A DNA stretch of 64,000 bases, from positions 350,157,696 to 350,221,695 of the forward strand of contig NC_061513.1 of the NCBI RefSeq assembly GCF_022539505.1, in the 5' to 3' direction. Position numbers and translations under genes: made by a program. This DNA comes from Lolium rigidum. Lineage: Eukaryota; Streptophyta; Magnoliopsida; Poales; Poaceae. Within the stretch, counting starts at the first letter, position 1. Each line of letters opens with the position of its first letter. Shown piece after piece: positions 35,550 through 46,757 of this stretch. The notes below the pieces were generated by a model. It made no database searches and was not told where the DNA came from. It saw nothing but the letters and a program-made list of their open reading frames with translations.

Positions 35550-36541
35550 GACCATGTCTGTACATGCTAGGCTCATAAAGTTTAACCTTAGTATTCGCAT
35601 GTGCAAATCTGGCTTGCACCCGTTGTATGCACACGTAGAATCTATAACACCCGATCATCACGTGATGCTTCGATACGACGAGTCTTAGCAACGGTGCATA
35701 CTAAGGATAATAATTTCATGGATATGCGAATATTGTTAGTGCCCCAATAGTTGGAGGATTGGGACGCCTTGCGTCTTCAACCTTCGTACATTCCCATAAA
35801 ACTTATGAGTTTATGTAGTCTCACCAAATTATATTCTATCATCTTGTAATAAGGTCTTTAGATATCACATATATCTCATACCTTGATTATTTCTGAAAAA
35901 CTAAATTCTCAGCTCCTTACTATTCAAACAGATTTGAACGGAGACAAGATAACTTTAGGTACTAATTGAAAACATAGCTCTTTGAATCAACAATGTGAGG
36001 TTTACTAAAAGTTTGCAATAGGACTTAATCAATTCTTGATTCTTAACAATACGGTACCAATCCGTAAAGTTTCTTGTCAGATTTTAACAGTATTTCTACC
36101 TCAATTACAAGACTAGCGCATAGTAGTAAACGGATGCCAAAACTACAAAATTAATTCAAAATACTACTCAGACTAAGTTTATGATAATTAGTTCATGTTT
36201 TTAATCTAATTACTAATGAACTCCCACTTAATACAACATCCCTCATAGTTGTTAAGTGGTACACGATCCAAATCCACTACATCAAAACCGATCATCACGT
36301 GAGATGATGTAGCTTCAATGGTGAACATCAACATGTTGATCATATCATCCATATGACTCGTGTTCAACCTTTCGGTTTCGTTGTCCCGAGGCCATGTCTG
36401 TACATGCTAGGCTCGTCAAGCAAACCCAAGTATTCCGCGTGTGCAACATGGCTTACACCCGTTGTATATGAACGTTGAGTCTATCACATCCGATCATCAC
36501 GAGATGTTTCGAAACGACGAACCTTGGCAACGGTGCATACG
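35550..36541 (-). repeat. duplicated block in the copia interior (two ~150-bp copies)
   Basis: Copies at 35550-35701 and 36390-36541 share CCATGTCTGTACATGCTAGG at one end, CGATCATCACG in the middle and GGCAACGGTGCATAC-like ends, with intervening divergence. A partial third CCGATCATCACGTGA lies near 36289. They lie between the pol remnants and the PBS, so probably belong to the leader or a non-coding insert. Confidence 0.75.
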
Positions 36542-37307
36542 AGGGAGAACACTTTATTATCTTGATATTAATGTGAGGGATCATCTTATAATGCTACCGT
36601 CGCGATCTAAGCAAAATAAGATGCATAAAGGATTAACATCACATGCAATTCATATGTGATATGATATGGCCCTTTATATTTTGTGCCTTCGATCTTCATC
36701 TCCAAAGCACGGACATGATCTCCATCATCTTCGGGCATGATTTCCATCATCGTCGGCGTAGCGTCAAGGTCCATGATGCCGTCTTCATGGTTGTTCACCT
36801 CATGTAGCAACTATTACAACTACTTTGAAATACTACTCAACATGAAATTTAAAGACAACCATAAGGCTCCTGCCGGTTGCCACAATACAATAATGATCAT
36901 CTCATACATATTCATCATCACATTATGGCCATATCACATCACAAAACCCTGCAAAAACAAGTTAGACGTCTCTAATTTGGTTTGCATATTTTACGTGGTT
37001 TAGGGTTTTCGAAAGAGATCTAATCTACCTACGAACATGAACCACAACGGTGATACTAGTGTTGTCAATAGAAGAGTAAATTGAATCTTCACTATAGTAG
37101 GAGAGACAGACACCCGCAAAGCCACTTATGCAATACAAGTTGCATGTCGAGCGTGGAGCAAATCTCATGAACGCGGTCATGTAAAGTTAGCCCGAGCCGC
37201 TTCATCCCACTATGCCACAAAGATGCAAAGTACTCAAACTAAAGATAACATAAGCATCAATGCCCACAAACCATTGTGTTCTACTCGTGCAACCATCTAT
37301 GCATAAA

Positions 37308-37324
37308 CCTGGCTCTGATACCAC
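37308..37324 (-). other. primer binding site (initiator tRNA-Met type)
   Basis: The minus-strand sequence GTGGTATCAGAGCCAGG is immediately internal to the LTR boundary at 37325. It is the standard plant copia primer site complementary to the 3' end of initiator tRNA-Met. Confidence 0.9.
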
Positions 37325-39127
37325 TGTAGGATAACGTAGCATAGAAAACAAAAAATTTCCTACCGCGAACACGAAATCCAAGCCAAGATGCAATCTAGAA
37401 GACGGTAGCAACGAGGGGATTATCGAGTCTCACCCTTGAAGAGATTCCAAAGCCTACAAGATGAGGCTCTTGTTGCTGCGGTAGACGTTCACTTGCCGCT
37501 TGCAAAAGCGCGTAGAAGATCTTGATCACGATCGGTTCCGGCGCCACGAACGGGCAGCACCTCCGTACTCGGTCACACGTTCGGTTGTTGATGAAGACGA
37601 CATCCACCTCCCCGTTCCAGCGGGCAGCGGAAGTAGTAGCTCCTCTTGAATCCGACAGCACGATGGCGTGGTGTCGGTGGTGGTGGAGAAATCCGGCGGA
37701 GCTTCGCTTAAGCGTGCGGGATGTGGTGGAGGAGAGAGACCGCTAGGGTTTGGGGAGAGAGGGGGAGGCTAGGGCGCCGGCCAAGGGCAGCCCTAGGTGG
37801 TGCGGCCAAGTGTTGGCAGCCCCCTCCCTCTCCTCCTCATTATATAGGTGGAAATCCCCAAGTGTTGGTATCCAAGTCTTCGAATAAGACCCCAACAATG
37901 AAACCTCCCATATGTAGGGAAACCTACCCAAGGTGGGAATCCCACTTGGGGTGGGATTCCCCCTTTCCATGAGGGGGGTTGGCCGGCCACCCTAGGGGAG
38001 TCCACCTTGGACTCCTCCCCTTTAGGGTTGGCTGGTCATGCATGGTGGAGTCCCTTCGGGACTCTACTTTCCATGGTGATTTCTTCCGGACTTTTCTCTA
38101 GAACCTTCTAGAACCTGCCATAAATGCACCGGATCATTTCCAAACTTGGAATATGACTTCCTATATATGAATCTTATTCTCCGGACCATTCCGGAACTCC
38201 TCGTGATGTCCGGGATCTCATCCGGGACTCCGAACAAATATTCGAACTCCATTCCATATTCAAGTTCTACCATTTCAACATCCAACTTTAAGTGTGTCAC
38301 CCTACGGTTCGTGAACTATGCGGACATGGTTGAGTACTCACTCCGACCAATAACCAATAGCGGGATCCGGAGATCCATAATGGCTCCCACATATTCAACG
38401 ATGACTTTAGTGATCGAATGAACCATTCACATACGATACCAATTCCCTTTGTCATGCGATATTTTACTTGTCCGAGGTTTGATCATCGGTATCACTCTAT
38501 ACCTTGTTCAACCTCGTCTCCTGACAAGTACTCTTTACTCGTACCGTGGTATGTGGTCTCTTATGAACTTATTCATATGCTTGCAAGACATTAGACGACA
38601 TTCCACCGAGAGGGCCCAGAGTATATCTATCCGTCATCGGGATGGACAAATCCCACTCGTTGATCCATATGCCTCAACTCATACTTTCCGGATACTTAAT
38701 CCCACCTTTATTACCACCCATTTACGCGAGTGGTGTTTGATGTAATCAAAGTACCTTTCCGGTATAAGTGATTTACATGATCTCATGGTCATAAGGACTA
38801 GGTAACTATGTATCGAAAGCTTATAGCAAATAACTTAATGACGAGATCTTTATGCTACGCTTAATTGGGTGTGTCCATTACATCATTCATATAATGATAT
38901 AACCTTGTTATTAATAACATCCAATGTTCATGATTATGAAACTAATCATCCATTAATCAACAAGCTAGTTTAAGAGGCATACTAGGGACTTCTTTGTTGT
39001 CTACATATCACACATGTACTAATGTTTCGGTTAATACAATTATAGCATGGTATGTAAACATTATCATAAACTCAAAGATATATTATAATAACCATTTTAT
39101 TATTGCCTCTTGGGCATATCTCCAACA
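37325..39127 (-). repeat. Angela-like LTR (5' LTR in element orientation)
   Basis: This 1,803-bp partner of 30519-32318 has a TATA box on the minus strand complementary to 37839-37847. The minus-strand frame in the R/U5 part (MLSDSRGATTSAARW...) is a typical LTR leader frame and not a gene. Confidence 0.95.
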
Positions 39128-39132
39128 CCTTC

Positions 39133-39600
39133 ATCTTGTTCCGACTAAATTTTTGTTCTTCTTTCTATGTTTTCCATTAGCAATAAGATGAAAGTATTTG
39201 GTATCATTCCCCCTTCTTGAAAATGTTTCACCTTTGCACGATGGCCCCATCTAATTTCCTCATCTCATCTAAGTTTAGAGACAATTTCATTAGCATCCCA
39301 CATTGTGTTTCGGTCGGCTATATAAATAGGAAAAGATTTAGGCTTGATGTATCGATCATCAGTTATAGCTACAAGTCTCTCCTTTTCATTTTTATATTTA
39401 CCACTTAGATTTTTTTGTCCACCCCCTAAGGAAACGACGATTTTGTCGTATTTTATTTTTCCAATGCTCAATGGGTGCATCACCATGTGACACGGCAATC
39501 CATTTGGCTCCAACCATATCATAGAAGCCATCTTCTGGCAACCAAGACAACTTAAATGAGAACCGTGCAATTTCCCTTAGGGAACCTGATGCCCAGGATC
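39133..39600 (-). pseudogene. LINE, N-terminal side of RT (separated by the copia insertion)
   Basis: The minus strand reads WLPEDGFYDMVGAKWIAVSHG-like, then KNLSGKYKNEKERLVAITD and EIVSKLRRDEEIRWGHRAKVKHF, the linker before the reverse transcriptase in plant LINEs. Joined across 30518/39133 this continues the LINE at 27297-30518. The endonuclease domain is not seen to the right, so the element is probably 5'-truncated near 39600. Confidence 0.8.
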
Positions 39601-39696
39601 TATTAGTAACGAAGTATTATCAAACCCGGATTGAGTAAGAGAATGTACCGTCAGTAAGGGAAACTTATGTTCCCACTCAACACTAGCCAATATTAG

Positions 39697-39878
39697 CAGT
39701 GACGGAGCTTGACGAGAAGTTCTAGGGGAGGGGGGGGGGGGTAAAACACAAGAATTTATTGTCTTGGGGTGGCAAATTGATTGAATTTTCCTATCCTAGG
39801 CCTTGTGGAATTTTTTTCTTCAGTAATTGCCAAAAAGTTGGGGGTGGCCCCCCTGAATGCTTTATAACTACGCCAGTG
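39697..39878. mobile_element. small hAT-type MITE with 8-bp TSD
   Basis: AATATTAG is duplicated at 39689-39696 and 39879-39886. The ends CAGTGACGGAGCTT and, inverted, CACTGGCGTAGTTA match at 9 of 14 positions. The interior has a G-run of about 11 near 39731-39741 and its partner GGGGTGGCCCCCC. The element is 182 bp and non-coding. Confidence 0.8.
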
Positions 39879-39886
39879 AATATTAG

Positions 39887-40838
39887 GTTAACCTTTCCAT
39901 GAGGGAGCACATCTCGATGATTTGGCCATGTTAATTACCTTCCTGAGAGAGCTATATCTCTAAGGTCTAGGTTTTCGATGATCTCATAGTTCTGGTAAGA
40001 TCTAAGTAGTTTCAAAGAGAAACCAGATGAGTTCCAGATTGTTGTTTGAAATGTTTGGAAGGCGTCCAGATTTTTCTAGGAATTCTGGAATGTTCTAGTT
40101 GGACAAAATGGGCTGCCTACTTCGCTGGGTCGAATGGGGCAGCCGAATGAGCCTCTAGGGGCCCATTATGTGGCACTCCACTTGTCTTGGAGGCTCAGCC
40201 GGCGGCAGCTAGGGTTTCGGGCACCCTCCTTTCCTTGTTGTGGCGACCCTAGGGGCAGACACCAACCTCCTACGCGCCCACCTACCCCTATCCAATACAA
40301 ATAGAAGAGGGGGAATTCCTCTCCCCACGTTCTATGCCTGACTCCTCCCTCCCCTCTCTCTCCACCCTATGCCGAAAGGCTACGCTAGTACCTCTATAGA
40401 TCTTCGTCCTGAACGTCCATGCCCTTATGGACTAGTGACTCCGTATGCATGGATACCGATGGATGTATCGTACTCGCAGCTCGGAGGGATACGTCCAGCT
40501 GCGGGTCACCTTGTTCAGAATATTCACCGACTATCTTCCGCACTTTGTTGGTGAGATATTTTCTAGATCTAATCTTGTATTACATCTTCATAGATAGATC
40601 TTGGGTCATTCACGTATGTCGTTTTTCTGTTTTTTATCACATTCCCCACACTAAATACGTAGCATAATTAGTATATCTATTTTACCTAGTACTTTCCGTG
40701 CGGATATCCAAGATAAGAAAGAAAAAACAGAAATTTTCCATTCCCAAATATTTCCTTCGGAGATCCAATGAACATGCGAACGGAAAATTAACCATGGGTG
40801 CTGGTTGAAATTTGGCATCTAGTTAATTACTTCATGCT
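39887..40838. other. unassigned; possible LTR leader fragment at 40200-40650
   Basis: The stretch 40200-40650 reads like the U3-R-leader of a copia LTR (pyrimidine-rich CCTCCCTCCCCTCTCTCTCC, then ATATTTTCTAGATCTAATCTTG). There is no partner copy and no convincing gene. The rest is AT-rich without features. Confidence 0.3.
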
Positions 40839-41034
40839 CTAGAATGCGACAATGTTTCCATTCGAGTGCCACACGACGACACATCTAAGGCTAACAAATG
40901 ACCCAGATTTGTTCAAGTCAAGACCCTGATATGACCGGATTTGGGTTAAAATCCTTGCAAAAAAGTATTTTCCTGAAAACAAGCTATAGGTAAAATTGTA
41001 CGATTTAGAAGCAGCAACAAGGGGAAGCCCTCGT

Positions 41035-41054
41035 TCTCTCTCTCTCTCTCTCTC
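41035..41054 (+). repeat. (TC)n microsatellite
   Basis: An uninterrupted run of about ten TC units, followed by TCGCTCTC. It lies inside gene-fragment copy A, where copy B has the non-expanded GGGAGAGGGAGAC. Confidence 0.9.
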
Positions 41055-41165
41055 GCTCTCCCTGGCAATCTCGTCATTGAGTAAGGAGTGTGAAGCGGTG
41101 CCTCTCATGGTGATGTGTACATGGGGCAAATGACCGGAGATGTACCTCTCGTACGACATCGCCAC

Positions 41166-41500
41166 TCACAAGGGCAGGTGCCCCAAATGCGCGTGAAGGC
41201 TTTAGTTGGTGCAACAAATAGTATGGAATCAATATGTATCCTTTTAGTTTAATAGGATGGTATCTCCATAATTAGTATCTAGGTTTTTTAGTCATTTCCA
41301 AGTTTGTTAGGATTTTGGCCTTAGGCAAATAATGTCTTTTTCGTGTACGTGGGCTATTTGATGCTTGCCTCTAAACCCATACGAGCAATCAATAAAGAAT
41401 CAGATCTATCATCTAACCAACCCACCTACCTCTTCCTTTGCCTCCGTTGCGCAACTAGCCCTCTCCAGCGGGAGTCATGCTACAAAGGTCCAGGGTTCGG
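41166..41500 (+). repeat. probable gypsy LTR fragment inserted in copy A
   Basis: Present in copy A and missing from copy B. It contains TTAGGATTTTGGCC, a TGTCTTTTTCGTGTA stretch and an end like CTCCGTTGCGCAACTAGCCCTCTCC, which resembles the 3' end of grass gypsy LTRs. No duplication was verified. Confidence 0.4.
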
Positions 41501-41711
41501 CGTATACCCATTACGTGACACTTGTAGAGATGGACGACGCGAATGTCGTGCCGTCATTCATGCTCATGATGCCTCCCATGGGCATTGATTACTTTCTGGT
41601 TCTTTGATAGCTTCTTTGGCACCTACTCCATGTTGTTGTCATGGGGATCCATGATGAGCTGGTCGACAAATCACTGCAATTCCTGCAATTTCTTGATGAC
41701 CTCGAGAGTAG

Positions 41712-44110
41712 TTAATGAAAATTATGACCTTGTGTATCTAATTGGAGACTCCCACAGAGCCACCAGGTTAATTCTAGAAATACTTTCAAAAAAAAAAGGT
41801 TAATTCTAGAAATAAGATGTTATTAGCCGTACGATCTTCTAGCTTAACTATTTAGATGGTTTGATCATCCCGTGGTCCGAGGTTTCTTTCCTATCTCAAC
41901 CAACTCACCCGGAAGCCTAGATGCATCTCAAGAAAAGAAAAAAGCGAAGACTAGGGCGCCGCCGCTCCTCGACTTCGCCGGGATCCGCCAATTTCTCTCC
42001 TCATCCCAGTTTCCGGCCGCTGCAAGGCCGCATGTTTCGATGCCCATCGCCATCCTGGTATCCTCCATGTACCGTGAAGCTTTTTATTAAAGAACGGTGA
42101 TATCCCCAAGGCAAAGTATTTTTCCACCGCATTGACTGGGTACCTTCTTCTTCACATAGGCAAGGATTTCAAGGGAGTACATCAAATAGCATTCTTGCCA
42201 ACCGCCGGACAGCCATGCATGTCCATGTCAGTTTTTGTCTATATATACGTACTTGACATCGCAGTGCCTCAAGGATATCTAACAAAAGTATATTATACTA
42301 TATCTGTAAGTGTTTGTTTGGTCAATCTAATATATTCACATATCAGTTTATGTGTGCACTGAACTATCCAATTAGCAACAATTTACATTGATGATTAATT
42401 TCCTTATATGATGTCAACGCAGATGCGTAAAGTTGTGGTGTATATATGCACAGTCGATTTGCTAATGGCCGGCCTGATGGAGTCTCTGCCCTAGGCATGT
42501 AAACCAGGCGATGATCACACTCGGTAGTTTCTTTTTCTGAGGTAAAGCAAACATACTCATCAATTTTCCACTACTGGCTAACGGAGAAGCAATTTTTACA
42601 TACACGAAGAAAAAGAGGGATTTACGAATCAGGTATACATATAGTATTTTTATGTATATAAGAAAGTTCTCTTTCCGATTCAAAATAGTTGCCTGAGAGT
42701 AGATATATATATCTAGACATGTCTTAGTGTGCATATGCATCGGTTTTTAGTAATTATTCGAACCAGAGGGAGTAACTCTTTGGTACTTCCATTACTAAAT
42801 ATGGGACCCAAACATTATCTCCGAAAATTAAAAGAAAATCATGTTTACTATAAAATAAAATCCTAGAATCGCATCCAGAGAATTTGTATATATTATCTAT
42901 CATACTTCTATTTTCCTAAATGGTCTCCAAAGAAACAGAATATAAAAACCATATATCATTGTTAAATATTGCCTGAATTCTACAAATGCACACGGGGAGA
43001 TACGAATTTTCTTGGATCTTAGATTAATTTTGTACTAAATATCTTATGGCGTACAAATGGGAGTTCTTTTTAAGTGATTTGAACTACTATATATGTATGC
43101 CAACATGACTTCTTTGAAAGGTGTGGTGGGAAAAATAATATATCTTGCTGATTTAAATATAATTTCAACATATTCGTTGTGGTAATTTTTTCAGAATATA
43201 AAGTTTTGTAATTTGCAACTAACATGTACTTCTTCCTTTAGGGATAATATGGCCTGAGGGACAATTCGCTAAGACCAAGAAACTCCATAATTCACACCAC
43301 TAATTACGAAATGCACCAATAATTTTACATGCATGAGAAAAGAAAGGAAAAAAAAGGAAAACATGCATTGTTGGAGGAACAAAAATAAATGAGATACAAT
43401 TTATAATGTCTAACAATTTTAAAAAACTCATAAGTTTTCTAATCTCTAACAAAGAGAGTACATGCGAAAAGTTGCAGCCAAAGATACTAAAGATTATTCA
43501 CTTCACTAAACTTCATGTATTTATAGCGATGGGGGTGATAATCAAAAGTCGTTGCAAATATCTGAAGATGATAACAAATGAGTTCTCTTTCCGTGGTGTG
43601 TATTACTCTCTATTTGTGTCAACATGAGTTTCTTACAGGGCGTGGACCCCAACTTTGCTGCCTAGAACACAGATTTTATTAAGTTGCTACGCTTTGATTA
43701 GTAACGAGCAAGTCCAAGCAACTAATTTACATTGAATTTTGAGATTAAAAAATCCATATATGCTTGTTTTTTTACAAAAGGCTAATGTTACAGGTTGAAT
43801 AAATGTGCACAGACATAAAGTAAGAATCTGATGTTGGATAGAAAATGTTTTACTGAGTTGCAACCTTTAAAATATTATTTGAACTAATAAGTGTAAATAG
43901 AGATACAACCACGCTCACACAGTTCAACCAATACCCACAAATTGCTGACTCACCATATTATGAAAGAATTATGAATGCATACCCAAAATTGTTTACATAT
44001 GGACTAACACAAGAAATTTAATTTTCTTCAAACTATAAAAGTTAATAATATAATATTCTAAACTTTTTTCGGCGCATGATATATATAATCCAATAAGAAA
44101 TATAGTTCAA
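41712..44110. other. AT-rich stretch without recognised genes, probably Helitron interior
   Basis: A short GC-rich frame at 41872-42090 and scattered AT-rich frames are seen; none shows a known domain. The region ends at a Helitron-like 3' terminus (44111-44139), so part of it may be a Helitron whose 5' end I cannot place. Confidence 0.35.
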
Positions 44111-44139
44111 GCCCGTGCAGGGCACGGGTTGATGACTAG
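44111..44139 (+). mobile_element. Helitron 3' terminus (hairpin + CTAG)
   Basis: CCCGTGC-AGG-GCACGGG forms a perfect 7-bp stem with a 3-base loop, followed six bases later by CTAG and then T. This is the canonical Helitron 3' end (hairpin 10-12 bases before CTRR, insertion before T). Confidence 0.7.
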
Positions 44140-44469
44140 TTACTATTAATAGTAATATCTTATTAGGAGTAAACTTATATCAATTCCCTTCTCTCATGCT
44201 TGACGAAATTTCCATAATTTTTCATTAATTAAACTTGATTTTGTGTCTACGGGAAACCATGTGATGAGGATTTTGGATGAAATATTGTAGATTTCTCTGA
44301 AGAATCCCAATAAATAAGAGATCATGCATACCCTAAGCAATTTTTCCCATTTCATGCCTAACACTAACAATATATGCAGCTTAAAACTGGAAAATCGAAA
44401 CACAAAGGGTGTGAAGGTAGCTTGATCCAGCCTCTGGATTTTCTAGACATAGTAGTAAAATAGAGAAAA

Positions 44470-45235
44470 AGAGGAAGCATCACCACAAACTCCTTGCCAC
44501 GGTACTTCATGGCCCTTTAGGTAGTGCCGCAGTTGGCGAGCGTTAGGTACTTCTCCAGGACCATCATGAAGATACCCGAGGAGCCGACGAGCATTCCACT
44601 CTCGGCCCTGGCAACCAACTCGTCGTCCAGAAGCGGAACCCATCTAGGACGATCTTCCTCCACCAGTCCTCGAGGTCATGAGGGAATTGCGGGGACCGCT
44701 GAGGTTCGCCGACCAGCTCTTCGTGCATCCCCATCACGATGATGATATGCGGCCGCCTGCCAGGTGCTTCGTGGAGTAGGTGCCGAAGAAGTCGTCGAAT
44801 ACCCTGAAGTATTCCAAGCCCATGGGTGTCGACATGTGCATGAACGATGGCATGACGGTCACGCGTCCGTCAGCGCAGAGCACCTTCCCTTGAGAGCGGC
44901 GATGTCCTATGAAAGGTACATCTCCAGGCATTTGACTCATGCCCACATCTCCACGAGAGACACCTTTTCCTACTCCTCACTCGACGATGACATTGTTGGG
45001 GAGAGGGAGACAGAAACCGGGCTTTCCCCTTGCCGATGCTTCTGAATGCTACAATTTCAACCGATACCTTGTTTTTAAGCAAATCTTTTTTTTTGTGAGG
45101 GATTTTAAGCAAATCCTTGCATACTAGGATCTTGACCTGAACAAATCCGGGCCATTCCTTGGCTTCGGATGTGTCTCTGTGAAACTCGAAGGGGAACACT
45201 GTCCCATTCTGAAGCATGAGGTCATTACAGCTAGG
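44470..45235 (-). pseudogene. unrecognised gene fragment, copy B
   Basis: On the minus strand: FPFEFHRDTSEAKEWPGF near 45210-45150, then a probable intron or broken stretch, then VTVMPSFMHMSTPMGLEY, FRVFDDFFGTYSTKHLAGG, GMHEELVGEPQ, HDLEDWWRKIVLDGFR and, in another frame, DDELVARAESGMLVGSS. GC-rich third positions and alternation of open frames suggest a real plant gene that has decayed. The matching copy A lies 3 kb away in inverted orientation. I do not recognise the family and assign no function. Confidence 0.55.
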
Positions 45236-45375
45236 GCCCGTTAACGAACTGCCAATTCTAACCATCACCCTTGTTTAACTCTTCGCTGGCAGGTTCACCG
45301 GATCTGCCCACGGAAAATATTTGGCAATGACTAATCACAACGCGTCTATCTTTTCATGTTTTGAAATTCTCCACG

Positions 45376-46440
45376 TTTTCTTTTTTTATTTAGGGAAACC
45401 CATCATGCCAACTTTATTGATTCTCAAATAAGGTTACATCGTTTATCAAGCTAGAAACAATAAAATCAGGAGGATCTCCCATCCAGACACAAGTCTGATC
45501 CCCTTCTAAGCGAGCAACAAGAAAATAAGCTACAGTATTAGCTTCCCAATTACAATGCTAAAAAATAACATGATCACAACCTCTAGCTAAAAAATTACAT
45601 TCTTCATAAATTGCGGAGGCTTCGGTAGCTGAGATGCCACCATCATGCATTGTCTGAATAACTTCCAAGCAATCAGAGTTGATAATCATCTTAGAGCAAC
45701 CAATTTGATCCGCTAGGATGAGTCCATCCTTGAGTGCCCTTGCTTCAGCTCTGCCGAAGTAACATGGGGAATATAGCTATTACTTGCTGCTAAGAAACCT
45801 CCCATGTCATCTCTGATTACCGCTCCCGTAGCTCTCACTTCATTTTCCAAGTTAAATGCTGCATCGACATTCAGTTTGACTTAACCTTCACACGGTTTAG
45901 ACCAGGCACCGCGTTTTACACTACATTTTGATCTCATTTTCTTGCCATAGTTTGATGTAAATGTCGCAATAGCTAGTGATGTCTTTGCAGGCAACTGGGA
46001 TTGCTACCCCGTAGGTTACTTGGCGACGTTGCCACCATGTGTACCAAAGAGTGGAGGCTACGAGTTCCGAGACACCAATCATCGGGAAGAGGCTCACCTC
46101 CTTTTTAGGAATACAAAGTGGTTCTTCCAAGACCACGGAACCAGATCTATCCACTATCAATGCTTTGGTTATGATCTCCTCAAGCCCGAGATTTTTCATA
46201 CTTCTTTCAATCTCACACATCCGAAGCATGCATGCTTTTTGTATTCACAGAAAGTCTTGCACAACGGGCATGTGGAGTTAACTAGGACATAACGATTCGC
46301 CAGCACTGCATAACAAGGTAGAGTCCCATGCAAAAATCTTCAACAATGAATTTAAACCTTGGCTGGTACACGAAGCGCCCAAAGGTTTTTCCAAACTGGA
46401 TTGTCACTAGCATGTATTTCCACTAGTTCTCGCTAGTTTT
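45376..46440 (-). pseudogene. 5'-truncated LINE: zf-RVT and RNase H-like domain
   Basis: The minus strand reads VWKNLWALRVPAKV, GTLPCYAVLANRYV and STCPLCKTFCEYKKHACF (zf-RVT, 46440-46200), then LVASTLWYTWWQRRQVTYG. After a break comes an RNase H-like domain near 45880-45430 (LNVDAAFNLENEVRATGAVI, NSDCLEVIQTMHDGGISATE). A T-rich run at 45376-45391 represents the 3' poly(A). The endonuclease and reverse transcriptase are absent, the usual result of incomplete reverse transcription. Confidence 0.85.
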
Positions 46441-46757
46441 ATGCCATGTTGATGCCACCACTCCGTGTTTCCTTGTCTTTACTATTAAGGTGAAATCTAC
46501 AATGTCACACTCTCCGCGACGTCATACTTCTCACTATTTACGCAAAAGATACCACCGCAACAACTCTTCCTTTCTTTCCGATTGCGAACGCAACTAATTA
46601 GCCCCTCCTCCTACGGACTCCATCCACTGTTAGGGGTTGTATGGATACCGAGATTGTGGGAAAACAATTTCTCCTAAACGCATTTGAGAACTGTGTTTGG
46701 TCAGCCTACTGCCTAAAAACAACGTCGTGCATTACCGAAAACCTGTTTTTAAAAGCA
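46441..46757. other. unassigned; contains a second Helitron-5'-like sequence
   Basis: TCTTTACTATTAAGGTGAAATC at about 46479 resembles grass Helitron 5' ends but is preceded by G and not A. Nothing else is recognised. Confidence 0.3.

Larger units (their letters stand above)
30519..39127 (-). mobile_element. Angela/BARE-like Ty1/copia retrotransposon, complete LTR-to-LTR, pol decayed
   Basis: LTRs at 30519-32318 and 37325-39127 flank a 5.0-kb interior, and CCTTC is duplicated at 30514-30518 and 39128-39132. On the minus strand the LTR starts TGTTGGAGATATGCCC, the signature of Triticeae Angela/BARE/WIS LTRs. The primer binding site (GTGGTATCAGAGCCAGG) and polypurine site are present. The pol region is recognisable only in fragments. 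The LTRs differ at about ten substitutions and three single-base indels by eye, so insertion is recent although coding capacity is gone. Confidence 0.95.
40845..41711 (+). pseudogene. unrecognised gene fragment, copy A, with an inserted LTR piece
   Basis: Two blocks (about 40845-41165 and 41505-41711) match, in inverted orientation, the sequence at 44670-45235. The shared reading includes VPSFMLMMPPMGIDYF in this copy and VMPSFMHMSTPMGLEYF in the other, then FFGTYS. The blocks are separated here by 41166-41500, which is absent from the other copy. The first block reads as DDTSKANK and FVQVKTL on the plus strand. I do not recognise the protein. The similarity at protein level with many frame breaks suggests an old, once-coding gene. 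Confidence 0.5.

Noticed and set aside
39150..39570. Plus-strand frames at 38994-39408 as a gene
   Set aside because: They cross the copia/LINE junction and run antisense to clear LINE motifs.
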